A stretch of DNA of 64,000 nt from assembly GCF_020026925.1 (NCBI RefSeq), contig NZ_JAIQDW010000006.1, positions 62,001-126,000 of the forward strand, written 5' to 3'. The translations under genes and the position numbers were made by a program. How positions within the stretch are numbered: the stretch's first letter is position 1; each line of letters opens with the position of its first letter. This document shows, in pieces, positions 27,035-34,870 of this stretch. The notes below the pieces were generated by a model. It had not been told where the DNA came from. It saw only the letters and a list, made by a program, of their open reading frames with translations, and made no database searches. Origin of the DNA: Flavobacterium hibisci. Its GTDB lineage: Bacteria > Bacteroidota > Bacteroidia > Flavobacteriales > Flavobacteriaceae.

Positions 27035-27407
27035 TCACTTATATGAGTACGCCGTAATTCGGGTTGTACCAAGGGTAGAACGCGAAGAATTCCTGAATAT
27101 CGGAATTATTTTATTTTGCAAAAAAGCGAAATTTATAAAAGTATTATCGCATATCGACGACGCTAAAATACAGGCTCTTTCGAACGATTTTGATCTGGAG
27201 CAGCTGCACTGCAATATAGCAGCCCTTAAGAAAATTGCCAGTGGTGACAAAGATGGCGGCCCAATTGGTGAAATGGATATTCCGTCTCGTTTTCGATGGC
27301 TAACAGCGATTCGAAGTTCAGCTATTCAGACTTCAAGGCCTCATCCGGGTTTGTGTGAAGATTTGGAAAAGACGATTCAGAGGCTGTTTGAGGAGTTGGT
27401 TCTTTAA
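27024..27407 (+). CDS. DUF3037 protein, partner of the HipA-like kinase
   Basis: The 127-residue product starts YEYAVIRVVPRVEREEFLNIG, the hallmark of DUF3037, and ends in a helical stretch with ELVL. It overlaps the HipA-like gene by 11 bp, which is strong evidence for co-translation. Function is unknown. A REP element follows after 30 bp. Confidence 0.8.
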   Translation: MQDNHLYEYAVIRVVPRVEREEFLNIGIILFCKKAKFIKVLSHIDDAKIQALSNDFDLEQLHCNIAALKKIASGDKDGGPIGEMDIPSRFRWLTAIRSSAIQTSRPHPGLCEDLEKTIQRLFEELVL

Positions 27408-27437
27408 TTAGAGCCAAAGGGACGTTATTCTCATTTT

Positions 27438-27533
27438 GTCATTCCGAGGAACGAGGAATCTTCGCGATGATATTCCGTAAAGTATATCACTTTGTAGAGC
27501 TACTTGTAGAGATTCCTCGTTCCTCGGAATGAC
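27438..27533. repeat. REP-like palindromic element B
   Basis: Left arm GTCATTCCGAGGAACGAGGA at 27438-27457 and right arm TCCTCGTTCCTCGGAATGAC at 27514-27533 are exact inverse copies, with an A/T-rich loop between. It belongs to the same family as 24041-24167. Confidence 0.75.
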
Positions 27534-27698
27534 AAACTACGTTGTACTTTGTGTTGACGATAAGAAAACTCTTCGAATCCCACCTTATTTTTAATTAATT
27601 TATTCATTTGGGTTAACTGTTGCTTTATTTGAGTTAATATTTGATATCGTAATACTATAACTTGTCTCAAAACAAATAATCCAAATTTAGATTACAGA

Positions 27699-28532
27699 AT
27701 GCGCTCAAAACACCTATTCATTTTTATTATTTTATTTTCAATCAAAGTAAATTCCCAAATTTTAGACCCTATTTTAGAACCTAATAAAAATTTTCGTGCA
27801 GCAGATTCGCTGTTGAAAGAACCTAGTTTCTCGGTTCACAGAGACAATTATTTTTTGACAGGAATACCAGTCAATACAGATGTTACCAATGATAATGCCG
27901 ATGTTAAATACCAGGTAAGTTTTAAACTTAGATTGAATTCAAAACCTTTGTGGGGTGGTTTTTTTCCTTATTTGATGTACACACAAAAAGCTTTTTGGGA
28001 TATTTATGCTAATTCAAAGCCATTTTCAGAAATTAATTTTAATCCGGGTGTAGCTCTTGTCCGTCCTTTTTATTTGAAAGGTGGAAGGCTCACGTATGGG
28101 GCAATCTCAATGGAACACGAATCTAATGGCAGGGATTCCATTTATTCACGAACCTGGAACATGCTTGCTTTCTCTTTAAAATCACAGATTTCACCACGCT
28201 GGGTAGTGGGTTTGAGAGGATGGATTCCTCTTGTGGATAAGGAAGACAATCCCGGACTTACGAAATATGTCGGATATGGCGAAGCGAGTGCAACTTATCA
28301 GATACAACCCGGACGATGGAGTGCCGACATTCTTTTCAGAAAAGGAAGCGGTCTTATCAATTATGGGTCTTTACAGACACAGCTAAACTGGCGGCCATAC
28401 AGAGACGAAAATTATTATCTCACCCTGCAATGGTTTGTAGGTTACACAGAAAATTTAATCTACTATCAGGAGCATAGAAGCATGTTGCGTATTGGATTTA
28501 CGATAAAGCCGGAGAATATGGGAATTTTCTAA
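27699..28532 (+). CDS. Outer-membrane phospholipase A (PldA-like)
   Basis: The 277-residue protein has a signal peptide (1-19, KVNSQ) and then a 12-strand beta-barrel region. The active-site motif MEHESNGRD gives His140 and Ser142, matching the His and Ser of E. coli OMPLA. Aromatic-rich amphipathic strands near the C-terminus also match. It would hydrolyse phospholipids in the outer membrane when the membrane is disturbed. Length and motif fit the family. Confidence 0.85.
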   Translation: MRSKHLFIFIILFSIKVNSQILDPILEPNKNFRAADSLLKEPSFSVHRDNYFLTGIPVNTDVTNDNADVKYQVSFKLRLNSKPLWGGFFPYLMYTQKAFWDIYANSKPFSEINFNPGVALVRPFYLKGGRLTYGAISMEHESNGRDSIYSRTWNMLAFSLKSQISPRWVVGLRGWIPLVDKEDNPGLTKYVGYGEASATYQIQPGRWSADILFRKGSGLINYGSLQTQLNWRPYRDENYYLTLQWFVGYTENLIYYQEHRSMLRIGFTIKPENMGIF

Positions 28533-28852
28533 TATTAAAAGCGATAATTTTTTTTATTTGTGCAAACTCTTAAAAACAAGCTTTCAGACTTCGCGTCTTT
28601 GCGGGATTGAAAGAAAATGTTACGAATCTCAGTATAACCCGTAGCGAATTGAAAATAGCTGCTTAAGGATTAAAAAAATATTTCACGCAGATTCTACAGA
28701 TTTGAGCAGATTTTAAACAGATAATCTGCGTATATCTGCGTATATCTGCTTAAATCTTTTTTAAATCTGCGTGGAAGTCTTTGCTGCTTCACAATATAAA
28801 AAAAACTTAGTGAATCTCTGCGTAACGCTTAGCGAATCTTTGCGGTAAAATT
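28533..28852. other. Intergenic repeat-rich region
   Basis: About 320 bp without a gene. It contains an inverted repeat whose ends read TTCACGCAGATT and AATCTGCGTGGAA (28682-28776), with a tandem TATATCTGCG inside, and short TGAATCTCTGCG type repeats after it. No coding frame is supported. Confidence 0.5.
28682..28776. repeat. Inverted repeat with CTGCGT motifs
   Basis: The left terminus TTCACGCAGATT is nearly the reverse complement of AATCTGCGTGGAA on the right. CTGCGTATAT is repeated in tandem in the interior. It is likely a dispersed genomic repeat; other copies were not seen in this window. Confidence 0.5.
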
Positions 28853-29359
28853 CTAAAGTTTCTTCTCCAAATAAATAAACTCCAAAGGCTCATCAGAAAC
28901 CGTAACATGAATTTCGCTTTCAGGAAAAGCTTCTCTTTCACCAGTATCAGTATAACCGTGACGTTTGTACCAGGCAATAAGCTCTTCGCGAACCGAAATA
29001 ACCGTCATAATAATAGAAGATAATCCTAATGTCTTTGCCTGATTTTCAGCTTCAGCTAAAAGCTTTTTCCCAATGCCGCTGTTTTGAAGTTCAGGCGAAA
29101 CCGTCAGCATTCCTAAGTACAATTGATACTCTTTTTGAACCAATAAAACCGAACCGATAATGGCATTTTTATCAGTATATTTCAGAATCGTGTTTTTTGA
29201 ATCCTGAAAGATTTCAGTCATTTCTTGTTGATCCGTTCTTTTTCCTTCGAGTAAATGCGCTTCTGTTGTCCAGCCTTTTTTGGAGGATTCGCCTCTGTAA
29301 GCAGAGTTGATTAGGGTTACTAATGCAGGAATGTCTTCTAATGATGCTTTTGTAATCAT
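28853..29359 (-). CDS. GNAT-family N-acetyltransferase
   Basis: Start ATG 29359 (MITKASLEDIPALV) is chosen; the frame continues upstream to 29476 only because it runs through an intergenic repeat. The 168-residue product has the GNAT fold: the LGMLTVSPELQNSGIGKKLL motif A with the QxxGxG acetyl-CoA loop, and a WYKRHGY motif near the C-terminus. The substrate is unknown; such proteins acetylate small molecules or proteins. Confidence 0.85.
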   Translation of the reverse strand: MITKASLEDIPALVTLINSAYRGESSKKGWTTEAHLLEGKRTDQQEMTEIFQDSKNTILKYTDKNAIIGSVLLVQKEYQLYLGMLTVSPELQNSGIGKKLLAEAENQAKTLGLSSIIMTVISVREELIAWYKRHGYTDTGEREAFPESEIHVTVSDEPLEFIYLEKKL

Positions 29360-29378
29360 ATTATTAAGTGAAAAATGG

Positions 29379-29506
29379 ATTGCCTCCAGCTTTAGCTGGA
29401 GGAGCAAAATTACATCAGAAAATGGCTTTAGCCTAATCTTTACATTTTTTTGGCTAAAGCCGAATTCCAATTCCAAAAAAAACTCCCGCTAAAGCAGGAG
29501 GCAATT
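29379..29506. repeat. Flavobacterial inverted repeat (GCCTCC ... GGAGGC)
   Basis: The element starts ATTGCCTCCAGCTTTAGCTG and ends AGCAGGAGGCAATTGA, with inner GGCTTTAGCC and GGCTAAAGCC blocks. The arms pair to form nested hairpins. It lies between the GNAT gene and narK and explains the false N-terminal extension of the GNAT frame. Confidence 0.65.
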
Positions 29507-29660
29507 GAAATTTTAATTTATGTAAGTAAATGTAAAATCTGCTGAATTCAATTCAGTTTTTGTGTACCCAAGCGTGACGCCTGCGCTGGGAATATTTTAA
29601 ATTAACTTCTTCCTGATTACGAACTTATGTGGTGAGTTGTTGAAAATAGAACAAAGTACT

Positions 29661-29676
29661 TAAGTAAAAATACTTA
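29661..29676. promoter_or_regulatory. Dyad TAAGTA-AAAA-TACTTA upstream of narK (distal)
   Basis: Perfect 6-4-6 inverted repeat. A second near-identical dyad lies 82 bp closer to narK. The pair brackets a likely -7 box, which suggests a two-site regulator. Confidence 0.5.
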
Positions 29677-29726
29677 TTTTTTTCAAAAAACTGCGTTTTG
29701 GCAGTTTTTATTACAAGTTTAGCTTT

Positions 29727-29734
29727 TATTTTTG
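29727..29734 (+). promoter_or_regulatory. narK -7 promoter box (TATTTTTG)
   Basis: The octamer matches TAnnTTTG and lies between the two dyads. A TTG at 29698-29700 is 26 bp upstream, longer than usual, so the -33 element is uncertain. Confidence 0.4.
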
Positions 29735-29743
29735 CTGTATAAA

Positions 29744-29758
29744 TAAGTAAAATACTTA
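29744..29758. promoter_or_regulatory. Dyad TAAGTA-AAA-TACTTA upstream of narK (proximal)
   Basis: Perfect 6-3-6 inverted repeat 57 bp before the narK ATG, immediately past the expected transcription start. Its position would suit repression or dual control. Confidence 0.5.
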
Positions 29759-29814
29759 GACGTAAGTTTAAATGCTTAGAAAATAAACAGTACTAAACGA
29801 TTAATTTTTTTGAT

Positions 29815-31197
29815 ATGAGTTCAATTTCAACAAATCAACCGCTTTCAAGTTTAAACATTTTTAGTGGCAAAGGAGTTCAGATGCGTACCTTCCACATTAC
29901 ATGGTTAACATTTTTCTTTTGCTTTTTTGCATGGTTTGGTATGGCATCGCTTATGCCCATCGCCAAAGAGCAATTGAACCTGACAAAAGACCAATTAGGT
30001 AATATTCAGATTGCGTCGGTATCGGCAACCATTATCGCCAGATTATTAATAGGCCGATTAGTCGATAAATTTGGGCCAAGAATAATTTATACCTGGTTAT
30101 TACTGATTTGCTCCGTACCAGTATTATTGATTGGTATTTCACAATCGTATGAAAGTTTCCTGTTTTTTAGATTGGCTATCGGAGTTATTGGTGCTTCTTT
30201 TGTGATCACACAGTTTCATACTTCAGTAATGTTTGCACCGTCCATTAAAGGAACTGCCAATGCTACAGCAGGAGGATTCGGTAATGCAGGTGCCGGTTTG
30301 GCTAATATTACCATGCCTCTTATTGCAGCAGGATTCGTGGGATTAGGAGTGTGCACTAAGGAAGACAGCTGGAGATATGCCATGATTGTTCCCGGAGTAC
30401 TATTATTGGTTTTTGCTTTTTTATATTTCCGATTTACCAAAGATTTGCCAAATGGTAATTATAAAGAGCTTGGAATAGAAACATCCAATAAAGAAAATAC
30501 CTTTATGCTGGCTGTAAAAGACTACCGTACCTGGGTTTTGACCATTGCTTATGCAGCTTGTTTTGGAGTTGAGATCACGATTGATAATTTTGCCCCGATT
30601 TATTTTACAGATACTTTTGGTGCTAGTTTGAAAACGGCAGGAATCTGCGCAGGTATTTTTGGATTAATCAATCTTTTTGCAAGACCATTAGGCGGAATCG
30701 TTGCTGACAAAGTGGGTAAGAGATATGGTTTTTCAGGGAAAAATTTATTGCTTGCATTACTGCTTCTTTTAGAAGGTGTTGGTGTTATTTTCTTTGGTCT
30801 GACAAATCAGTTAGGGGTTGCTATATTTTTAATGTTCTTGTTTGGAATGAGTTTAAAAATGGCAAATGGAGCAACTTATAGTCTTGTACCTTTCGTAAAT
30901 CCAAAAGCGGTAGGTAGTGTTGCCGGAATTGTAGGAGCAGGCGGAAATATAGGGGCGATGTTGATTGCTTTCCTGTTCAAAGCTAAAGCGGTTAAATTTA
31001 CTAAAGATGTGATTGACGAAAGCGGAGTATCTCAAACTAAGGATTTAATTGATTACACAAGTGCTTTTTATGTATTGGGAATCATTATTCTGGTAACAGG
31101 ATTTGTAGTTTTGGCTATAAAACTTTTAGTTAAAGATAAAGAAGAAGAGAAATTACCTGCAGCTGTAAATTTAGCTTATCAAACAGTAAAATCTTAA
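29815..31197 (+). CDS. narK: NarK-type nitrate/nitrite MFS transporter
   Basis: The 460-residue protein has twelve hydrophobic helices and NNP-family signatures, including TANATAGGFGNAGAG and its later counterpart AGIVGAGGNIGAM, plus the MFS loop GRLVDKFGPR. It would import nitrate or exchange nitrate/nitrite across the inner membrane. It starts after two TAAGTA-TACTTA dyads and ends in a strong terminator, so it is a single-gene unit with its own control. No nitrate reductase gene is next to it in this window. Confidence 0.9.
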   Translation: MSSISTNQPLSSLNIFSGKGVQMRTFHITWLTFFFCFFAWFGMASLMPIAKEQLNLTKDQLGNIQIASVSATIIARLLIGRLVDKFGPRIIYTWLLLICSVPVLLIGISQSYESFLFFRLAIGVIGASFVITQFHTSVMFAPSIKGTANATAGGFGNAGAGLANITMPLIAAGFVGLGVCTKEDSWRYAMIVPGVLLLVFAFLYFRFTKDLPNGNYKELGIETSNKENTFMLAVKDYRTWVLTIAYAACFGVEITIDNFAPIYFTDTFGASLKTAGICAGIFGLINLFARPLGGIVADKVGKRYGFSGKNLLLALLLLLEGVGVIFFGLTNQLGVAIFLMFLFGMSLKMANGATYSLVPFVNPKAVGSVAGIVGAGGNIGAMLIAFLFKAKAVKFTKDVIDESGVSQTKDLIDYTSAFYVLGIIILVTGFVVLAIKLLVKDKEEEKLPAAVNLAYQTVKS

Positions 31198-31231
31198 ATC
31201 TAAAAATAGAAATAGTAAATGTTTTTTGTTT

Positions 31232-31273
31232 AAAAAGAAAGGCTCTCTAGATAACGAGAGCCTTTCTTTTTTG
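31232..31273 (+). terminator. Strong terminator after narK
   Basis: AAAAAGAAAGGCTCTC (31232-31247) pairs perfectly with GAGAGCCTTTCTTTTT (31256-31271); the stem ends in a T-run. Confidence 0.88.
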
Positions 31274-31360
31274 CAATTGTTCCAGATAGCGAACTGACGA
31301 AGTAAATTCACGTTATCGGGTTAATTTTTAGGAGCAGAAAATTCGTTTTCATAAGAAATT

Positions 31361-31431
31361 CAGTCCCGCTTTCCGCTACAATCTTCTGTGCCGAACCCCG
31401 GCACACAAGGATTTTCACTGCAATCGGGGCT
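31361..31431 (-). ncRNA. Flavo-1-like structured motif, reverse copy
   Basis: The minus strand reads AGCCCCGATTGCAGTGAAAA, a GTGCCGGGGTTCGGCAC hairpin and AGATTGTAGCGGAAAGCGGG, the same layout as 24206-24295. It is intergenic between narK and the CD-NTase cassette. Confidence 0.45.
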
Positions 31432-31586
31432 AGACGAGAAATTTAATTTTCATATTTTTTTGCTAATTGTAGTCGTTAGCGCTGGTGCGAGCGTCCCGCT
31501 CGTACCCACAAGGATGTAATAATATATTTCATTGCGCTCTCGCTAGTACAGGGCTTTAATGTTTGTTTCTCTAATTATCGTTAAAT

Positions 31587-32144
31587 TTAACTTTGTTTTC
31601 TTAAACTTTCAGGTAAAAATTTATCAATTTCTTCGTCTGAAAATGTAAATTCTTCATTTTCCTTTAAGGATTTTGAGGCAATTCTATATGCCTTATTTAT
31701 CGTTTTCGGAGCACCTCTATATGTATTTACCAATTGTTCATTTAACTTATTTCTTTCATTTTGGTAATCACTTAAATCTTTATTGCCAATTCTAATATCA
31801 ACTAATAATGATAATAATTTTTCTCTAATTTCTAAAATATCCAATGCGGCTTGCTTATGCTTTTCCGCTAATGCCAATAAATTATAGTCTTTGGAGTATA
31901 ATGTTAAACATAATAGAGTTGTAGAAAATAACGCTGCTAAAAATTGAAAAAAAATACCATCCCCAAATATAACTACTAAAATACTTGTTGTAGTTAATGC
32001 TGAAAGTATTACCTCTATTATTTTTAAACAATCATTTCTTTCTTTTAAAACATCAGCACATTTTTCATGTGTTTTATGAGTATAAACTACCCTTCCATAT
32101 ATTTCTCTAATTTGAGATTCTAATAAAACTTTTTGTTCGCTCAT
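31587..32144 (-). CDS. SLATT-domain two-TM protein (candidate CBASS effector)
   Basis: The 185-residue protein has two adjacent transmembrane helices (about 40-60 and 65-83, ILSALTTTSILVVIFGDG then FLAALFSTTLLCLTLY) followed by a long soluble helical part with KHKQAALDILEIREKLL. This is the SLATT layout (SMODS-associated 2TM). Published analyses propose that SLATT proteins open membrane pores when a nucleotide signal is made. The gene starts 20 bp after the CD-NTase stop, so the pair is one operon. The effector role is inference from the family and the neighbour. Confidence 0.8.
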   Translation of the reverse strand: MSEQKVLLESQIREIYGRVVYTHKTHEKCADVLKERNDCLKIIEVILSALTTTSILVVIFGDGIFFQFLAALFSTTLLCLTLYSKDYNLLALAEKHKQAALDILEIREKLLSLLVDIRIGNKDLSDYQNERNKLNEQLVNTYRGAPKTINKAYRIASKSLKENEEFTFSDEEIDKFLPESLRKQS

Positions 32145-32164
32145 GATTTAGTTTTTTATAAAAA

Positions 32165-33469
32165 TTATGCAGAAATAGGCACATCAATTAAATCTCTTGC
32201 TACTACTATATTATTTTTAATAATATAGCATTCAACATAGTGCTCACCATTAAAATTAGTAGTTTCAACTATTTGTTCATTTCCAGAATCACTAGTAATT
32301 TGTCCTCTAATGCAATTTCTTTTAATGGCTTCATCTCCTCTATTTGTAACTTTCCATTTTACAATATATGGATGTGGTATATTTATTTCTGAAATGTAAA
32401 ACCTAAGTGATTTACCACTTAACAAAGGATACTTTTTCCTTAAATATTCTCTTAATAGACCTTCCCTAAAGCCCTTTTGTTTAATTTCACAATCAATCTC
32501 AAGATTATATCTAATTTCGACAGGATATAAATTTTCTATGTATTCCTCATTACTTTTATAGAACAAATTAAGTGCTCTTGCTTCACTTTCTTCGTTTTGG
32601 TATTTAGGGAAATCATTACCATAAATATCTCTCCATTTATTATGTTTTGTTTTATCCGAAGCGGCATCAATAGCCTTGCATGCTAATTCATACGCTTTTT
32701 TAGATTTTCTCCTAAATGATTTCCTCACTTTTACACGCTGTTTACTTCCTAAAGCTCCATATTCTTTCTGATCTTTAGGTTGATCGTATAAATATTTAAA
32801 AAAATCCCGGCTCATTTCATCAAAATAAGCAAAGCTTTTATTATCAAAATAAGTAGTGGAATTTAAAAAATTATATGCTAAAGTATCGATTAATAATCCT
32901 CCCATGCAAACACCGTGCTTATTCTTCCAAGACCTAGCCATTTTACAGAGTCTCCTAAGATTTCTGTTCTTATTAGGTTCTGCTTCTAACATTGCATCCA
33001 TTTCTTTTCGTGGTTTAGTAATCTTCCACAATCCATCTCCATATGTGTCAGGATACTTATAGTCTTGATCTTCTATTTCAAAAACGGGTTGAACATCTAT
33101 ATGTGTTCCATCTGAAAAACTAACAGTTACAACACATCTATCCACTTTTATATCTGAAGCGGAATATGTTTTTTCAATTGCTTTTTTTGTGTCTTGTAAT
33201 AGTTTTATTTGTCCACTATTCTTATTGTATTCATGCCACTTAGAATTAGGTATAATGTAGAGCATATCTAAATCTGAAATTCCCTTGATCCCACTATATC
33301 TACCATAAGAACCAACTTGCAAACTATTTGCAGTTGTTGATTCTGTGTCACGAAAATATTGGTTTAAAGCTTTGGTTATTCGTGCATATCTGCTAGAAAT
33401 TGTATTCGCTTTATCATCTATAATTTTAATATTTCCTAGAAATTCTTGAAAGGTTTCAGAAGTATTCAT
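32165..33469 (-). CDS. CD-NTase (SMODS) with AGS-C sensor domain
   Basis: The 434-residue protein has a nucleotidyltransferase core with the GS motif at Gly53-Ser54 (VGSYGRYSG), catalytic Asp66 and Asp68 in SDLDML, and a third carboxylate Asp125 in HIDVQPVF. The C-terminal 100 residues carry the AGS-C pattern (VKWKVTNRGDEA, IRGQI, GEHYVECYIIKNN and a final VPI). Such enzymes make cyclic oligonucleotides that trigger effectors in CBASS anti-phage defence. All catalytic residues are present, so it should be active; the product is unknown. It lies 40 bp downstream of a nuclease-like gene and 20 bp upstream of the SLATT gene. Confidence 0.88.
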   Translation of the reverse strand: MNTSETFQEFLGNIKIIDDKANTISSRYARITKALNQYFRDTESTTANSLQVGSYGRYSGIKGISDLDMLYIIPNSKWHEYNKNSGQIKLLQDTKKAIEKTYSASDIKVDRCVVTVSFSDGTHIDVQPVFEIEDQDYKYPDTYGDGLWKITKPRKEMDAMLEAEPNKNRNLRRLCKMARSWKNKHGVCMGGLLIDTLAYNFLNSTTYFDNKSFAYFDEMSRDFFKYLYDQPKDQKEYGALGSKQRVKVRKSFRRKSKKAYELACKAIDAASDKTKHNKWRDIYGNDFPKYQNEESEARALNLFYKSNEEYIENLYPVEIRYNLEIDCEIKQKGFREGLLREYLRKKYPLLSGKSLRFYISEINIPHPYIVKWKVTNRGDEAIKRNCIRGQITSDSGNEQIVETTNFNGEHYVECYIIKNNIVVARDLIDVPISA

Positions 33470-33509
33470 GTTGTACTAGAATTTATTTATGCTTTTAAAG
33501 TCCGACTTG

Positions 33510-34715
33510 CTATTTATCATAATTTAATGCTATTATTTCAAGTAAAACTTTTTTATTTTCATCCTGAGGAAGTCTAAATACATAACTAAATGATGATTCT
33601 CCTTTTTCTCCATTTGAGCTAACGTAGTATTCATGATTTATAACTTCATTTTTAATTGTACTTAGCACGTTACTAAAGTTTTTATTGGTTACAAATAGAA
33701 TTAAAGCAGTTTTTGAATCACGCCAAGTTAAGTATCTATCAAATAATTGAGAAATTGCTTTTAAAAATTCTGAAGTGCCATGCCAAAATTTGCACTCTGC
33801 AACAAACAAATTACTATTATCATTAGCATATTTTAGTATAATATCTGTTTTTCCTCCACGATTAAATGTTTCTCCCGTGGCAGTTGTTCCGTCATATCTT
33901 GTTTCTAAAAACAACAAAATTTGATCTCTTAAAGCTTCTTCATCTTTACCTTGATATGTAGAAGGTTTTTTTTCCATGCTTTTGCCTAAATCATATATTA
34001 CTTTCAAAATATCGTTATACATTTTCATTGACATAGCTGGTTCGCTAGAAAATTCTTTGTTATTTGGTTCTTTGGGTTGCGGAATATCTTTTTTAGTAAT
34101 AGTTGGAATTGTAAAAATGGATTCAGTGTTTTTATTGACATTAACGTTTATAGCTGCAAAAAAATCATTTTCCTGTTTGAATTTATTTTTTTCATTATGA
34201 AATGTCCGTTTCACAGCACTTTCAAAACTATCGCTTATAGATTGTACATTATTATTAATTCTCTCTAAGTTATTAAAAGCGTAAGAATAAGCTTCTGATT
34301 TTGCTCTATTAAACTCTCTTACATCTTGTTGGTAAATTGAAAATAAAAAGGACACTCGATTATTTTTTACATTTATATCATAGCTGACCATAGTTCTAGG
34401 ATTTGGTTGAACAAAAAATAATTCTTCACTTCCTGAAAATTCATAGCTCACAGTAAAATAATACACTTCAGCATCAAAATAATATCCCCAAGGATCGCTT
34501 CTTTTTTCTATTTTTTTTTGGGGTTCTGAAACGGATTCAGTTTCCAGATAGATCTGTAATGGTTCAACTTTATATTTTTCAACTAAATATTCAATAAACT
34601 CTTCTTCATCTATTTTAAGGATATAATCTTTTCCTTTAGATAATATTTCTTCTTTTATTCTGCCAAAATGTTGTGCTGGAAAATCCAACCAAGAAATACC
34701 TGAAAATGATTTCAT
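33510..34715 (-). CDS. PD-(D/E)XK nuclease-like protein linked to the CD-NTase
   Basis: ATG 34715 (MKSFSGISWLDFP) is preferred; the open frame reaches TTG 34817, but that stretch lies within the upstream terminator. The 401-residue product has an N-terminal part of no recognised family (1-240) and a C-terminal restriction-endonuclease-like domain: Glu259/Glu260 in DEEALRDQ, Asp291 in GKTDII, Glu307-Cys-Lys309 in VAECKFW and a QLFDRY helix (Gln323). These match the PD-(D/E)XK fold used by many nucleases. It is the first gene of a three-gene minus-strand unit and no SAVED or other nucleotide-sensing domain is visible, so it may be a second effector, a regulator or a DNA sensor. Confidence 0.65.
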   Translation of the reverse strand: MKSFSGISWLDFPAQHFGRIKEEILSKGKDYILKIDEEEFIEYLVEKYKVEPLQIYLETESVSEPQKKIEKRSDPWGYYFDAEVYYFTVSYEFSGSEELFFVQPNPRTMVSYDINVKNNRVSFLFSIYQQDVREFNRAKSEAYSYAFNNLERINNNVQSISDSFESAVKRTFHNEKNKFKQENDFFAAINVNVNKNTESIFTIPTITKKDIPQPKEPNNKEFSSEPAMSMKMYNDILKVIYDLGKSMEKKPSTYQGKDEEALRDQILLFLETRYDGTTATGETFNRGGKTDIILKYANDNSNLFVAECKFWHGTSEFLKAISQLFDRYLTWRDSKTALILFVTNKNFSNVLSTIKNEVINHEYYVSSNGEKGESSFSYVFRLPQDENKKVLLEIIALNYDK

Positions 34716-34818
34716 TCTATTTAAGTTTAAATTTGATAAGGTATTGATAATTAGTTTTTGTTTTTTCAAATATATGTATTTTTCATTGCTAATTTTTACG
34801 GATTTCCGTAGTAACAAA

Positions 34819-34849
34819 AAAAGCGAGTAAAAATTGTTTACTCGCTTTT
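34819..34849 (-). terminator. Terminator after thrC, upstream of the nuclease-like gene
   Basis: AAAAGCGAGTAAA (34819-34831) pairs with TTTACTCGCTTTT (34837-34849). On the minus strand it is followed by a T-run, so it ends the thr transcript and insulates the defence cassette. Confidence 0.85.
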
Positions 34850-34870
34850 AATAATTTATTATATGTTTTT

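Larger units (their letters stand above)
31198..31586. other. Intergenic region after narK with terminator and Flavo-1-like element
   Basis: About 390 bp without genes. It holds a 16-bp-stem terminator (31232-31271), a reverse-oriented Flavo-1-like copy (31361-31431) and a GC-rich GAGCG-TCC-CGCTC hairpin around 31486-31500. No coding frame is supported. Confidence 0.5.

Noticed and set aside
29360..29476. N-terminal extension of the GNAT gene
   Set aside because: The extra codons come from the inverted repeat at 29379-29506 and give no GNAT-like sequence; ATG 29359 opens the domain.
34716..34817. N-terminal extension of the nuclease-like gene
   Set aside because: It begins at TTG and is Lys/Leu/Asn-rich without domain character; ATG 34715 is a good start.
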